DNA of 64,000 bases from NCBI RefSeq assembly GCF_009176705.1, contig NZ_AP021847.1, positions 124,001 to 188,000 on the forward strand, written 5' to 3'. The notes beneath the pieces were generated by a model. That model was not told where the DNA came from. It saw nothing but the letters and a program-made list of their open reading frames with translations, and made no database searches. Below, piece by piece: positions 25,804 through 34,577 of the stretch. Source of the stretch: Pseudoalteromonas sp. A25 (GTDB lineage Bacteria; Pseudomonadota; Gammaproteobacteria; Enterobacterales; Alteromonadaceae). A program made the translations under genes and the position numbers. Positions within the stretch are counted from its first letter, which is position 1, and the number at the start of each line of letters is the position of its first letter.

Positions 25804-26862
25804 TTGCTACAAAAAATCGTGACATTAATTTGCTTTTTGTTGCTTACTTTGCCTTGCTATGCACAGCAAATAAAAGTGACTTTCGTCAACCCAGGTTTTT
25901 CACAAGATAACCCAACTGGCAACTTTTGGCTCAATGTCTCTGAGTTTATGCAAGCCGCCGCTGATGATCTTAATGTCGAGCTGAGTATTCTATATGCAGA
26001 TCGTAATCACATAGATATGAAGCGCCTGATAAACAAAGCACTCACAAGAAAAGACAACTATATTGTGCTAGTCGACGAGAAATCAGCCGCAACGCAAGCA
26101 TTGCTAACCTCAACTGAATTACATGACAAGGTTATTTTTTTACTTAACAAGCCCACAAAACAAGAAGTGATGCGTCTGAACGCTCGCGGTTTTGGAATAT
26201 TAGGCTCAATAATACCCGACAACTATCAAGCGGGTCGCCTTTTGATACAAGAGCTCGAAAAGCACGTAACAAAATCTAAAAAGAACCCAACCATTAATAC
26301 GCTCGCATTATTAGGAGAATCAGCAACAGACGCTGCCAAACTGCGTGAGCAAGGTTTACTCAGCTACAGCAACCGTTCTTACTATTTAAAGTTACTAGAA
26401 AGAGTAAGCGCAAATTGGTCAGAGCAAGAGGCGTATACGGTGGCTAAAGGTTTGTTAAGACGCTTTGATGACACCAAGGTTATTTGGGCAGCAAACGACG
26501 CGATGGCGACCGGTGCAGCAAGAGCAGCACAAGAGTTGAACATGCGCCAGCACGTTATAATAGGCGGTATAAACTGGGACAAAGACCAACATAAAAAGTT
26601 AAATGTTTCAGTCGGGGGGCATGTTTCCTTAGGGGCTTTAGCGATTATAAAAATTGCTGACTTTGACGCCGATAATAAAAATTATATCGGAGATTTGAAG
26701 TTGCCAATTTTCAAATCCTACGCACCAAAGTACGAGAGTTTATATCAGGCTATACATAATAAAGAACTAGATAAAATAGACTTTAGATACTTTTCTTATT
26801 CACATACTACACCCGCACCAAAACCATATACCCTCGATAATATGACAGCGCTAGTAAAATAA
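25804..26862 (+). CDS. orphan periplasmic sugar-binding-like protein (type 1 fold)
   Basis: Resembles type 1 periplasmic binding proteins of the LacI/RbsB group. It has a signal peptide (1-20, ending CYA), then VTFVNPGFSQDNPTGNFW, a hinge region, and VIWAANDAMATGAARAAQEL typical of the second lobe. The start is TTG 25804 with AGGGGG 6 bp upstream. No ABC permease or ATPase gene lies near, so it may feed a sensor kinase or chemoreceptor encoded elsewhere rather than a transporter. 352 residues. Confidence 0.8.
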   Translation: MLQKIVTLICFLLLTLPCYAQQIKVTFVNPGFSQDNPTGNFWLNVSEFMQAAADDLNVELSILYADRNHIDMKRLINKALTRKDNYIVLVDEKSAATQALLTSTELHDKVIFLLNKPTKQEVMRLNARGFGILGSIIPDNYQAGRLLIQELEKHVTKSKKNPTINTLALLGESATDAAKLREQGLLSYSNRSYYLKLLERVSANWSEQEAYTVAKGLLRRFDDTKVIWAANDAMATGAARAAQELNMRQHVIIGGINWDKDQHKKLNVSVGGHVSLGALAIIKIADFDADNKNYIGDLKLPIFKSYAPKYESLYQAIHNKELDKIDFRYFSYSHTTPAPKPYTLDNMTALVK

Positions 26863-26995
26863 ATTTCTATCTAATTAAGCAGAGAATGAAGCATATTTCA
26901 CCCAAAATAGAACAAAAAGCCATCTAAACCAATCAATATGAATATATTTATAAATTAAATAACCACCTCTAAAAAGTCGTTCAAAAAACACACTG

Positions 26996-27023
26996 TTGAC
27001 ACATACATATTTACCTGTTTTAT
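26996..27023 (+). promoter_or_regulatory. candidate promoter of the subtilisin gene
   Basis: TTGACA (26996-27001) is perfect; the best -10, TTTTAT (27018-27023), is weak, with a 16-bp spacer. The ribosome site AAGGT lies 8 bp before the ATG at 27062. Confidence 0.4.
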
Positions 27024-27061
27024 TTACAGCGGTTAACAACATGTAAAAAAGGTAACTTAAA

Positions 27062-28678
27062 ATGAAAAAATCAGTTTCTAACAGCGTAAAACTTTCCATC
27101 TTATCAGCTTGTGTTGGTGCAGCCCTCAGCGCAGGTACAGCCTATGCAGATGAAGGCCAACGCGTAATTGTAACGCTTAAAGATAGCGCTATTAACACTT
27201 TGCCGCTATCAGTGTCTAAGTCTGATGCTGCAAATTATAAGCAACAAGCGCTTGCTTCGTTTGCTCATCAACTTAATTTGCAACCAATGACAGCGCTGCC
27301 AAGCGTGAATGCAGTAGTGATGGAAGTAACACCTGAAAAGCTTGAAGAGCTAAAAGCTAACCCACAGGTAGCAAACGTTGAAGCAGACCCTAAACGTTTC
27401 TTAATGGCTGAGTCTACACCGTATGGGATCAATATGGTTCAAGCTAATCAATTAGCAGATACTATGAGTGGCAACCGTAAAGTTTGTATCATGGATACAG
27501 GTTACACGTTAAACCACCCTGATCTGCCTAGCACGGGTATTACCGGTGATGATGGCTACGGCTCAAACGATACGGGTAACTGGTATAACGACGGTAATGG
27601 TCACGGTACTCACGTAGCAGGCACAATTGCCGCAATTGGTGGTAACGGTCAAGGCGTTGTAGGCGTAAATCCATCAGGCCAATTAGGCCTACATATCGTT
27701 AAAGTATTTAATGACCAAGGTCGATGGGCATACGGTTCTGATCTAATTAAAGCAATTGAGCAGTGTGAATCTGCTGGCGCCAATGTAACCAGCATGAGCT
27801 TAGGTGGCAGCGGTAGTTCAACTGCGGAACGTAGCGCATTTCAAAATAGTTACAACCGTGGCGTATTACACATTGCGGCCGCAGGTAACAGTGGAAATAG
27901 CAGCCTAAGCTATCCAGCGTCTTATGATGCGGTAGTGTCAGTGGCTGCGGTTGATAGCTCTGAAAACAAAGCGTCATTTTCACAATACAATAGTCAGGTA
28001 GAAATTGCGGCGCCAGGCGTGGGTGTTAACTCAACTTGGAACGACAATGGCTACAAGTCTATTAGCGGTACATCTATGGCAACACCACACGTATCTGGTG
28101 TTGCAGCTTTAGTATGGAGTCACTTCCCTAACTGTACTAATGATGAAATTCGTAAAGTATTAAACAACACAGCCAAAGATAAAGGCACGGCTGGCCGTGA
28201 TACGTCTTATGGTTACGGTATTGTACAAGCAAAAGCAGCATATGATTACATCGCACAAAATGGCTGTGGTGACCCAGTTGGCGGCCCAGTTGCAAGCTTT
28301 AGCTTCAGCGTAAATGGTACGACCGTTAAGTTCACAAACTCATCAACTGACGCTCGTAGCTATTCTTGGCAGTTCGGCGACGGTGCAAGCAGTGCTGAGG
28401 TGTCTCCTAGCCACACTTACGCAGCAGCAGGTACTTATCAAGTAACATTAACGGCAACTGATGGTGCAAAAACAAACTCGGTGACAAAATCTGTACAAAT
28501 TGGTGACGTAACACCTCCGGGTTGTGACGGCCTCGCAGCTTGGTCAGCGTCAAAAATGTATAAAATTGGCAATGAAGTATCGTACAAAAACTACAAGTAC
28601 GAAGCTATTTGGTGGTCTCGCGCTGCACAACCAGACGTTTTCAGCAATGTTTGGAAGCGTGTAGGATCGTGTAACTAA
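27062..28678 (+). CDS. secreted subtilisin-like protease with PKD and chitin-binding module
   Basis: Extracellular S8 endopeptidase. Order: signal peptide (1-29), inhibitor-I9-type propeptide (about 30-117, VIVTLKDS to VEADPKRFLM), catalytic domain (about 120-395), PKD (408-482) and a type 5/12 carbohydrate-binding module (488-538). Catalytic residues are D145 (VCIMDTG), H181 (GHGTHVAG) and S338 (GTSMATPHV), with oxyanion N276 (AAAGNSG). The C-terminal region closely resembles that of the S1 protease at 12358, including YSWQFGDG, IWWSRAAQPD and the last VGSC. Probably exported by type II secretion. Confidence 0.95.
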   Translation: MKKSVSNSVKLSILSACVGAALSAGTAYADEGQRVIVTLKDSAINTLPLSVSKSDAANYKQQALASFAHQLNLQPMTALPSVNAVVMEVTPEKLEELKANPQVANVEADPKRFLMAESTPYGINMVQANQLADTMSGNRKVCIMDTGYTLNHPDLPSTGITGDDGYGSNDTGNWYNDGNGHGTHVAGTIAAIGGNGQGVVGVNPSGQLGLHIVKVFNDQGRWAYGSDLIKAIEQCESAGANVTSMSLGGSGSSTAERSAFQNSYNRGVLHIAAAGNSGNSSLSYPASYDAVVSVAAVDSSENKASFSQYNSQVEIAAPGVGVNSTWNDNGYKSISGTSMATPHVSGVAALVWSHFPNCTNDEIRKVLNNTAKDKGTAGRDTSYGYGIVQAKAAYDYIAQNGCGDPVGGPVASFSFSVNGTTVKFTNSSTDARSYSWQFGDGASSAEVSPSHTYAAAGTYQVTLTATDGAKTNSVTKSVQIGDVTPPGCDGLAAWSASKMYKIGNEVSYKNYKYEAIWWSRAAQPDVFSNVWKRVGSCN

Positions 28679-28687
28679 AAATTATTC

Positions 28688-28711
28688 AGCGCCCACACCA
28701 ACGTGGGCGCT
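28688..28711. terminator. bidirectional hairpin between subtilisin and DMT transporter genes
   Basis: AGCGCCCAC (28688-28696) pairs with GTGGGCGCT (28703-28711) around a 6-nt loop. It lies between convergent genes. The minus-strand side is followed by a T-rich tract, the plus side is not. Confidence 0.7.
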
Positions 28712-28713
28712 AC

Positions 28714-29532
28714 TTAATACACAAGCACCAATGTACTCACAATAATCAACCCAATTGCCATTAATTGTTTAGCGCTCAATGTCTCTTTGTAAAGCAAAAA
28801 GCCAATAAACAGAGCACTTAGTATACCTACTCCGCGCTTTAACCCTTCAACCAAGCCTGGTTGCAACTGCTCAATAGCTATAAATTGAAAAATAACCGCT
28901 CCAGAAAAACACACCGTAGCAAAAAGCCACCATTTAACGCGCATTTTCACTACTTGTGGCTTTACTATGATCTTAAGTAGTAGGCTGGTTGCAAAGAATA
29001 CAATTAAAGTGATATAGGTTGCATGAAACTCTTTTGTTGCGTATTGCAGCGCATACTTATCAAGCACAATGCAACTTCCCCAACAAAGGGCAGCCAATAG
29101 CGCATGGCCCACCCCTTTTTCAGTTGCCTTTAGTTTCCCACCGAGTACCCAAAACGAACCTAACGTTATCGTCAATATTGCAAGCGCCTGTGATGTACTC
29201 AGTGGTTCGTTCAGCCACAGCCAAGCAAGCATTGCCGACCATACCGGGGTAAACGAAAGCATGGGCAATATAATTGCCATTTTACCAATGGCAAGTGCTC
29301 GAATAAACGACACACTACCTAAAGCGGCGATAAGGCCACTAATGGTTGCGCTCGTATAATAGTTTTCTGTGGGTAATTGGGCACCGCTAAAAAGCCAGAA
29401 TGTAACAAATATGGGTAATACCAAAAAGCTAAACATAATTGACATGAACGGCGCACTATACCAATGTGCCAATTGCTTTCTGCACCAATCAAACCCAGCC
29501 CAGCAAAGAGCGCTAAGTAAAGCGTAAATCAT
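28714..29532 (-). CDS. DMT-superfamily (EamA) transporter
   Basis: Inner-membrane permease of the drug/metabolite transporter superfamily; the substrate is unknown. The 272 residues contain ten hydrophobic helices arranged as two EamA repeats, with LPMLSFTPVWSAMLAWLWLNE ending the first and LFIGFLLYKETLSAKQLMAIGLIIVSTLVLV the second. The conserved Glu-rich loop (LNEPL, YKETL) is visible in both. The gene is 2 bp downstream of the kinase-like gene on the same strand, so the two are co-transcribed. Confidence 0.85.
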   Translation of the reverse strand: MIYALLSALCWAGFDWCRKQLAHWYSAPFMSIMFSFLVLPIFVTFWLFSGAQLPTENYYTSATISGLIAALGSVSFIRALAIGKMAIILPMLSFTPVWSAMLAWLWLNEPLSTSQALAILTITLGSFWVLGGKLKATEKGVGHALLAALCWGSCIVLDKYALQYATKEFHATYITLIVFFATSLLLKIIVKPQVVKMRVKWWLFATVCFSGAVIFQFIAIEQLQPGLVEGLKRGVGILSALFIGFLLYKETLSAKQLMAIGLIIVSTLVLVY

Positions 29533-29534
29533 CG

Positions 29535-30479
29535 TTATTGACGAACCTGAGACAAAGTAAGTGAAGTTTGAGCCAGCATATATTGATTTATCTTAAAATG
29601 ATCAGGCTTCCAACCCGTTAAAAAGCGGTGAAAGTCAGCCCAAACGACAGGCCACAAAGCTTGCCAATAATTGACCACATCGAGCGTTTGCTCTTCACTC
29701 AAGGTTTTTCTTAACTCTTGGGATAACTGCAAAAAGTAATACGCCAATAAGTGTTCGCCGCTTTCATGTAAGCTCGATGAGTCGCACACACTAGTTAGAT
29801 AGAGCATAACATCTTGCACCCCAACCCCAGCTCCAACATACTGAAAGTCATAACCAATCACGTCAAATTCACTATTCAATGCGAAATTTGCAAGCTTTGC
29901 ATCTCCGTGTATCACGCACCGATAAGGGCATTGCTCTATGAGATCATTGATATCTTGAGCATGCGTTTTTAAAGCGTGGTGCTGCATTCTTTGCCATTCA
30001 TCTGGACGAGTCGCCAAGTGCCAATACCCTCCTTGATGCCAACCAATACCACTATTATTGAGCGTAAAACTATGAAAGCGCGCCAACCAGCCCAATACGG
30101 CATAGTGTACCTTTTGAGATACATCAGAAGGTGACGCATATCCATAAGCGGTAAAGTCTTCAAGTACTAAACAAGTTGATTTATTTTGCTCAGTCGCAAA
30201 CAGTAACTTTGGTACGCGACATCGCTCGATAAAACATTTACTGTGATCTTGATAAAACTTTAATTCAATAGCGTAAGAATTAAGCTTTCTTGATAACGCA
30301 AAGTCAGATTGCTCTATATGTCGGTGCGCTAATTGCTTTGGAACTTGTGAATATTTAACGACCGCATGTTGTCCATCTAAACGCATTTTCCTCACTTCAC
30401 CACAGCCGCTCCAGAGCACCGAATGCTTGTCTTTATCGATTATCTCGCTAAACCTATCACTTAAAAATTGATATAACAT
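29535..30479 (-). CDS. phosphotransferase with aminoglycoside/choline kinase-like fold
   Basis: Kinase-like protein (314 residues) of the APH / ecdysteroid-kinase-like group. The catalytic loop VIHGDAKLANF (HGDxxxxN) is intact, followed by a DFG-like VIGYDFQYVGAG. N-terminal VRKMRLDGQHAVVKY supplies the ATP-binding Lys. The GYDFQYVGAGVGVQDVMLYL block is typical of the CHK/EcKL subgroup. Substrate unknown. It is first in a two-gene unit with the DMT transporter, hinting that the transported compound could be phosphorylated, which is inference only. Confidence 0.75.
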   Translation of the reverse strand: MLYQFLSDRFSEIIDKDKHSVLWSGCGEVRKMRLDGQHAVVKYSQVPKQLAHRHIEQSDFALSRKLNSYAIELKFYQDHSKCFIERCRVPKLLFATEQNKSTCLVLEDFTAYGYASPSDVSQKVHYAVLGWLARFHSFTLNNSGIGWHQGGYWHLATRPDEWQRMQHHALKTHAQDINDLIEQCPYRCVIHGDAKLANFALNSEFDVIGYDFQYVGAGVGVQDVMLYLTSVCDSSSLHESGEHLLAYYFLQLSQELRKTLSEEQTLDVVNYWQALWPVVWADFHRFLTGWKPDHFKINQYMLAQTSLTLSQVRQ

Positions 30480-30530
30480 AGTGTGTATGTTGCTAGTTTT
30501 TTAACAGACCCTAGCACGTTTTTGACATAA

Positions 30531-30561
30531 AAAAAGCCCCTAACGATGTGAGGGGCTTTTT
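30531..30561 (-). terminator. intrinsic terminator of fadE
   Basis: AAAAAGCCCCT (30531-30541) pairs with AGGGGCTTTTT (30551-30561) around a 9-nt loop, 53 bases past the fadE stop. The A-tract on the plus strand gives a U-tract for the minus-strand transcript. Confidence 0.85.
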
Positions 30562-30613
30562 GTTCATAACTAAGTGCCGTTACCGTTGGCACTTAGGGCA
30601 TTGTTGACTATTT

Positions 30614-32863
30614 CTAACTCGCTTGCTTTACCTTTTCGATAGGCTGTGCGTTGTCATCTAGCAAATTCAAATCAAAGTCAAACTCATCAACACGGATCGC
30701 CTTTTCGCGTTTCTTGTTGTAATCGATAAGTTGAGCGTATTCTTGCGAACTTATTAAATTCGCAGCTAATGCGTTGTCTAAAGTTTGCGCAAAGCGTACT
30801 CCTGCCTTGATCTCTTTTTTACGAAGTGCTTTTTTCACTTTCGCTAGCAAGTCTAAACAAGCCATTTTCGCTTTGTAAGCTTGTTCATTAATATCATGAC
30901 CATCACCCGCTGTTGGCTTGATAAGGTGCGTAAGCTGTGCTTTAAATGCCGTATCCATCTGCGCCGCTTTAGCAAGCTCACGTACCAGATCATCACCAAT
31001 CGCAGGCATTCTATAAGTGTAATGCATCGTGATCACACGCATAAACTTGCGAGTGCCTGACGCTGGGAAGTTATCCAAGAACTTATGCAGCGCGTTTTCA
31101 GCGTTTTGCAAAGCCCAACGGGTCGCGTAATGGAAATAAGGTGCTGCTGCTTGTCTGTCAGCTACCGCTACTTTTTGCTCGTAATACTTGATAGATGCCA
31201 TCGCTGCATATAAGTAGCTCATGACATCGCCTAAACGTGCAGAAAGCATCTCTGCTTGTTTTAGTTTTCCACCTAATACAAGTAATGAGAAGTCAGCATA
31301 CACAGCTAATTTCGCTGATAGCTGATGCGCTGCTTTTTCATAAGCTTGTACTTCAGGTAATGAAGACTTACTACCCGCTGTAAACGGTAACACACCTAAA
31401 CGAAATGCTCGTAAGCTATTAGCTACGCTGTAACCCACGGTTTTACGTAGAATCTTGTTGAATGTTTTGTCTGCGCCTTTGTCTTCACTGTGGATAGACT
31501 CAACCATTGATTGCAAATATGGATGACAACGCATTACACCTTGGCCAAAAATCATCAGGTTACGAGTTAGGATATTTGCACCTTCTACCGTAATCGCAAT
31601 AGGCTGAGCTACATAGCCACTGGCAAGGGTATTTTGCGGACCATTTTGAATTGCTTTACCCGCTTGAATGTCCATTGCTGAGTCTAGTACATCACGGCCA
31701 ATTTCAGTCATATGGTACTTAGCAATAGCGGTAACAACTGACGGTTTTAAGCCCATGCCTAACCCTTCTGTTGTCAACACTCGCATCGCTTCTTGTAGGT
31801 AAGTTTTACCCGCAATGTCTGCTAGCTTTTCTTGAATACCTTCAAACTGGCCGATAGATAAACCAAACTGTTCACGAACAGCTGCGTACTCTGACGCAGA
31901 CTTAAGCGCAACCTGTGATGTAGACACGCCTAAAGCTGGCAGTGAAATACCACGACCGGCACCTAAACAGCTTACCAGCATCTGCCAACCACGGCCTATA
32001 TTCTTTTGCCCACCAATGATAAAGTCCATCGGAATAAACACTTTTTCGCCACGTGTTGTACCGTTATAAAAACGAATGCCCATAGGGTCATGACGATTAC
32101 CAAGCTCAACACCAGGGTGTGATTTTGGAATAAGTGCACAAGTAATACCAAGATGTTCTTTACCACCTAACAGACCATCTGGATCTTCAACTTTAAAAGC
32201 TAAACCAAGTACTGTCGCAATCGGCGCAAGCGTAATATATCGTTTATCCCAAGTGACTTCTAAACCAAGTACTTCTTCACCATTGTATTGGCCTTTTTTG
32301 ACGATACCGATGTCTGGAATACCACCAGCATCAGAACCCGCTTCTGGGCTAGTTAACGCAAAACATGGAATTTCACGGCCGTTTGCAAGGCGCGGTAGGT
32401 AATGTGCTTGTTGCTCTTGTGTACCATAATGTAAAAGTAACTCACCTGGGCCTAACGAGTTAGGGACCATCACCGTTACAGCGACAGCAGACGACTTAGT
32501 TGCGATAGTACCCACGATAGTCGAGTTTGCATAAGGGCTGAACTCAAGACCACCAAATGACTTAGGGATAATTAATGAGAAGAATCGTTCTGTTTTCAAG
32601 AACTCTAAAATATGATCTGGCAGATGCTTGCTGTTTTGAATCACAGAATCATCAATCATCGCCATTAATTCTTTAACTGGGCCGTCTAAGAATGCTTGTT
32701 CTTCAGCGGTTAGTTTTGCTTCAGGCACTGCTCTTAGTGCATCAAAATCAGGCTTACCACGATAGATAGACCCCTCAAGCCATACATCACCTGCATCAAG
32801 TGCTTCTTGTTCTGTTACTGAAATGCTAGGTAAAACTTTCTTTAGTTGTGTTCTTAAACTCAT
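30614..32863 (-). CDS. fadE: acyl-CoA dehydrogenase
   Basis: FAD enzyme of the first step of fatty-acid beta-oxidation, long FadE form with a C-terminal DUF1974-type extension. The core shows LGPGELLLHYGTQEQQ, CFALTSPEAGSDAGG (flavin-contacting), GMGLKPSVVTAIAKYHMTE and AGKAIQNGP. The product from ATG 32863 is 749 residues, shorter than E. coli FadE (814). I prefer this start to the GTG at 32929: the FadR-like operator and the candidate promoter both lie between them. No other fad gene is adjacent. Confidence 0.92.
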   Translation of the reverse strand: MSLRTQLKKVLPSISVTEQEALDAGDVWLEGSIYRGKPDFDALRAVPEAKLTAEEQAFLDGPVKELMAMIDDSVIQNSKHLPDHILEFLKTERFFSLIIPKSFGGLEFSPYANSTIVGTIATKSSAVAVTVMVPNSLGPGELLLHYGTQEQQAHYLPRLANGREIPCFALTSPEAGSDAGGIPDIGIVKKGQYNGEEVLGLEVTWDKRYITLAPIATVLGLAFKVEDPDGLLGGKEHLGITCALIPKSHPGVELGNRHDPMGIRFYNGTTRGEKVFIPMDFIIGGQKNIGRGWQMLVSCLGAGRGISLPALGVSTSQVALKSASEYAAVREQFGLSIGQFEGIQEKLADIAGKTYLQEAMRVLTTEGLGMGLKPSVVTAIAKYHMTEIGRDVLDSAMDIQAGKAIQNGPQNTLASGYVAQPIAITVEGANILTRNLMIFGQGVMRCHPYLQSMVESIHSEDKGADKTFNKILRKTVGYSVANSLRAFRLGVLPFTAGSKSSLPEVQAYEKAAHQLSAKLAVYADFSLLVLGGKLKQAEMLSARLGDVMSYLYAAMASIKYYEQKVAVADRQAAAPYFHYATRWALQNAENALHKFLDNFPASGTRKFMRVITMHYTYRMPAIGDDLVRELAKAAQMDTAFKAQLTHLIKPTAGDGHDINEQAYKAKMACLDLLAKVKKALRKKEIKAGVRFAQTLDNALAANLISSQEYAQLIDYNKKREKAIRVDEFDFDLNLLDDNAQPIEKVKQAS

Positions 32864-32867
32864 ATTC

Positions 32868-32884
32868 AACTCATCCGACCAGAT
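32868..32884 (-). promoter_or_regulatory. candidate FadR operator before fadE
   Basis: AACTCATCCGACCAGAT on the plus strand matches the E. coli FadR operator half CGACCAGAT exactly and its left half with only two changes. It ends 5 bp before the fadE start and overlaps the predicted transcription start. Confidence 0.5.
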
Positions 32885-33322
32885 AGATATATCTACATTA
32901 CGGCACAAAAATGACAATAGATCAATCACTCTAGAAACATTTTTTACGAGTTCTTTACTGCGGTTGCATTTAATTAAGAATATTTGTAAGTAAATTAAAA
33001 GCTTACACGTGTACGCTGAAAAGGTGTTTTATACGCGAATAATCCGATACGTAAGACCATTTTTAGCTAAGTGGTGACTATACGATTATTTAACCTGATG
33101 AACTCGGGTTATTTACGAATGTCGGCGCGACAAAGATAAGTAGGCAGTGACATGCTAACTAACCTCAGCTGAAAATAAGTGAGAGGTTAACGAAAAATGA
33201 TATTTCCCTTAGGGTGGGTTAAAAGTGCCATCTAATTATTTACCGAAATAGTCTAGTTAATTTTGGTTTCATCAGATAGCACTCGTTAAAAACAGCTATT
33301 CGATTGCTGTTGTTTGATGACT
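32885..33322. other. intergenic region between fadE and the cation channel
   Basis: Beyond the fadE promoter, no gene is visible. Small inverted repeats occur: AACCTC/GAGGTT (33161-33188) and AGTGCcATCT/AGATaGCACT (33224-33283). The second lies 40 bases past the channel stop and could form a weak terminator with a long loop. Confidence 0.4.
32890..32917 (-). promoter_or_regulatory. candidate fadE promoter
   Basis: On the minus strand, TTGTCA (32917-32912) and TAGATA (32895-32890) are 16 bp apart. The predicted start near 32883 lies in the FadR-like site, consistent with repression by operator occupancy. Confidence 0.4.
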
Positions 33323-34159
33323 CTAATTAGTGCTTTCTTTATCAGCTGTTTGCTTGATACTTTGCTGTTGCTGCACTATCAATGCCTTCAACTGTTGTAT
33401 CTCGCTATGTAAGTCTTCGATTGTAGGTACATTTTTAGCGTCTTCTTTGGCTTTTTTCATTTTCGAGCGCTCATCTTCCATTACATTCACAACAATACCT
33501 ATCACCATATTCAAAAATGCAAATGCGGTGAAAAAGATGAATGTTAAATAAAACACCCAAGACATGGGATATACTTCCATCGTCTCGTATTGAATATCTG
33601 TCCAATCTTCAAATGTCATGATCCTAAATAGAGTAAGCATAGATATCGCAATATCGCCCCACAGCTTAGGGTTAATATCTTTAAATACAAAACTACCAAT
33701 CGCCGCGTAGATATAGAAAATAATAAACATCAACAGGATCACATAACCCAGCTGCGGCATCGCTTTAATAAGTGAATTAATCAATACTCTGAGCTCAGGA
33801 ACGACCGACACCATTCGCAGTACCCTGAACACTCTGACAAGTCTCGCCAATAAAGCCATTTCGCTATCATTAACGGGGATCAGACTGATAACAACTACAA
33901 GGGTATCAAAAATATTCCACCCCTTTTTAAAAAAACGCTTTTTATCTTCGTCAGCAATAAACCGCACCGAAATTTCGAATAAAAAGAACAAAGTAATAAA
34001 GACATCAAGAACGTGAGTAACTGATATAGCACCACTTGAAAGCGGAAACGTCTTGGCCCCAATTTCAAGGGCTGAGATGATGATCACAGCCACAACTGAT
34101 AACTCAAACGCTTTGTTATTTTTTAACGTGTTAAGTTTAGATTTAATATTTTCGTACAT
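33323..34159 (-). CDS. bacterial voltage-gated cation channel (BacNav family), acidic filter
   Basis: Single-domain six-helix channel that forms homotetramers in the inner membrane. Order: S1-S3 (about 20-95), S4 voltage sensor RLVRVFRVLRM with R106, R109, R112 and R115, S4-S5 linker, S5 (140-158), pore helix and filter TFEDWTD (182-188), S6 (203-227) and a C-terminal neck plus coiled coil (IEDLHSEIQQLKALIVQQQQ). The 278 residues match NaChBac. The filter replaces the usual TLESWxx with an E-D-W-x-D pattern, adding two acidic residues. This could change selectivity towards calcium. It is divergent from the AraC gene. Confidence 0.9.
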   Translation of the reverse strand: MYENIKSKLNTLKNNKAFELSVVAVIIISALEIGAKTFPLSSGAISVTHVLDVFITLFFLFEISVRFIADEDKKRFFKKGWNIFDTLVVVISLIPVNDSEMALLARLVRVFRVLRMVSVVPELRVLINSLIKAMPQLGYVILLMFIIFYIYAAIGSFVFKDINPKLWGDIAISMLTLFRIMTFEDWTDIQYETMEVYPMSWVFYLTFIFFTAFAFLNMVIGIVVNVMEDERSKMKKAKEDAKNVPTIEDLHSEIQQLKALIVQQQQSIKQTADKESTN

Positions 34160-34577
34160 ACGCTACCATAAGTTAAACTTTTGCAATGGTTACTGATTAA
34201 ATTGGTGAGGATTATATCTTACTCATGCCCCAAATAGACTAAAATTTTGTTCCTCTTAGGAATAAATTTTGTTCACTCGAGCAGCCACATGATAGTTATT
34301 ACCGCGTTAATCATAAGCGCAACATAACACAAAGTAATGGCTGAACTTTGCAAGCTTTCTGATTATGATATTAATAACTAGCCTTATGCTCTGTCGGGTT
34401 TTCTTTTTCAATGTGGATGCTGTATGCAACTTTTGTTTGCACAGTTCAATTAAAATAATCTACTCATGGGTGGCTACTTACATTCAACAACTGCATCATA
34501 ACTAGAAAGAATGTTCAGTGAAATCTATATATCTTGCAGTGATGACTGCTATTAAAACAACTTGATTGAGGAGCCTA
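34160..34577. other. divergent intergenic region, channel and AraC regulator
   Basis: The 418 bp are AT-rich and without a gene. They should hold both promoters. The AraC-type regulator's ribosome site GAGGAG is at 34568-34573. Confidence 0.5.

Noticed and set aside
32864..32929. N-terminal extension of FadE from GTG 32929
   Set aside because: The extra residues are unlike the family, and a promoter and FadR-like operator lie in this stretch.
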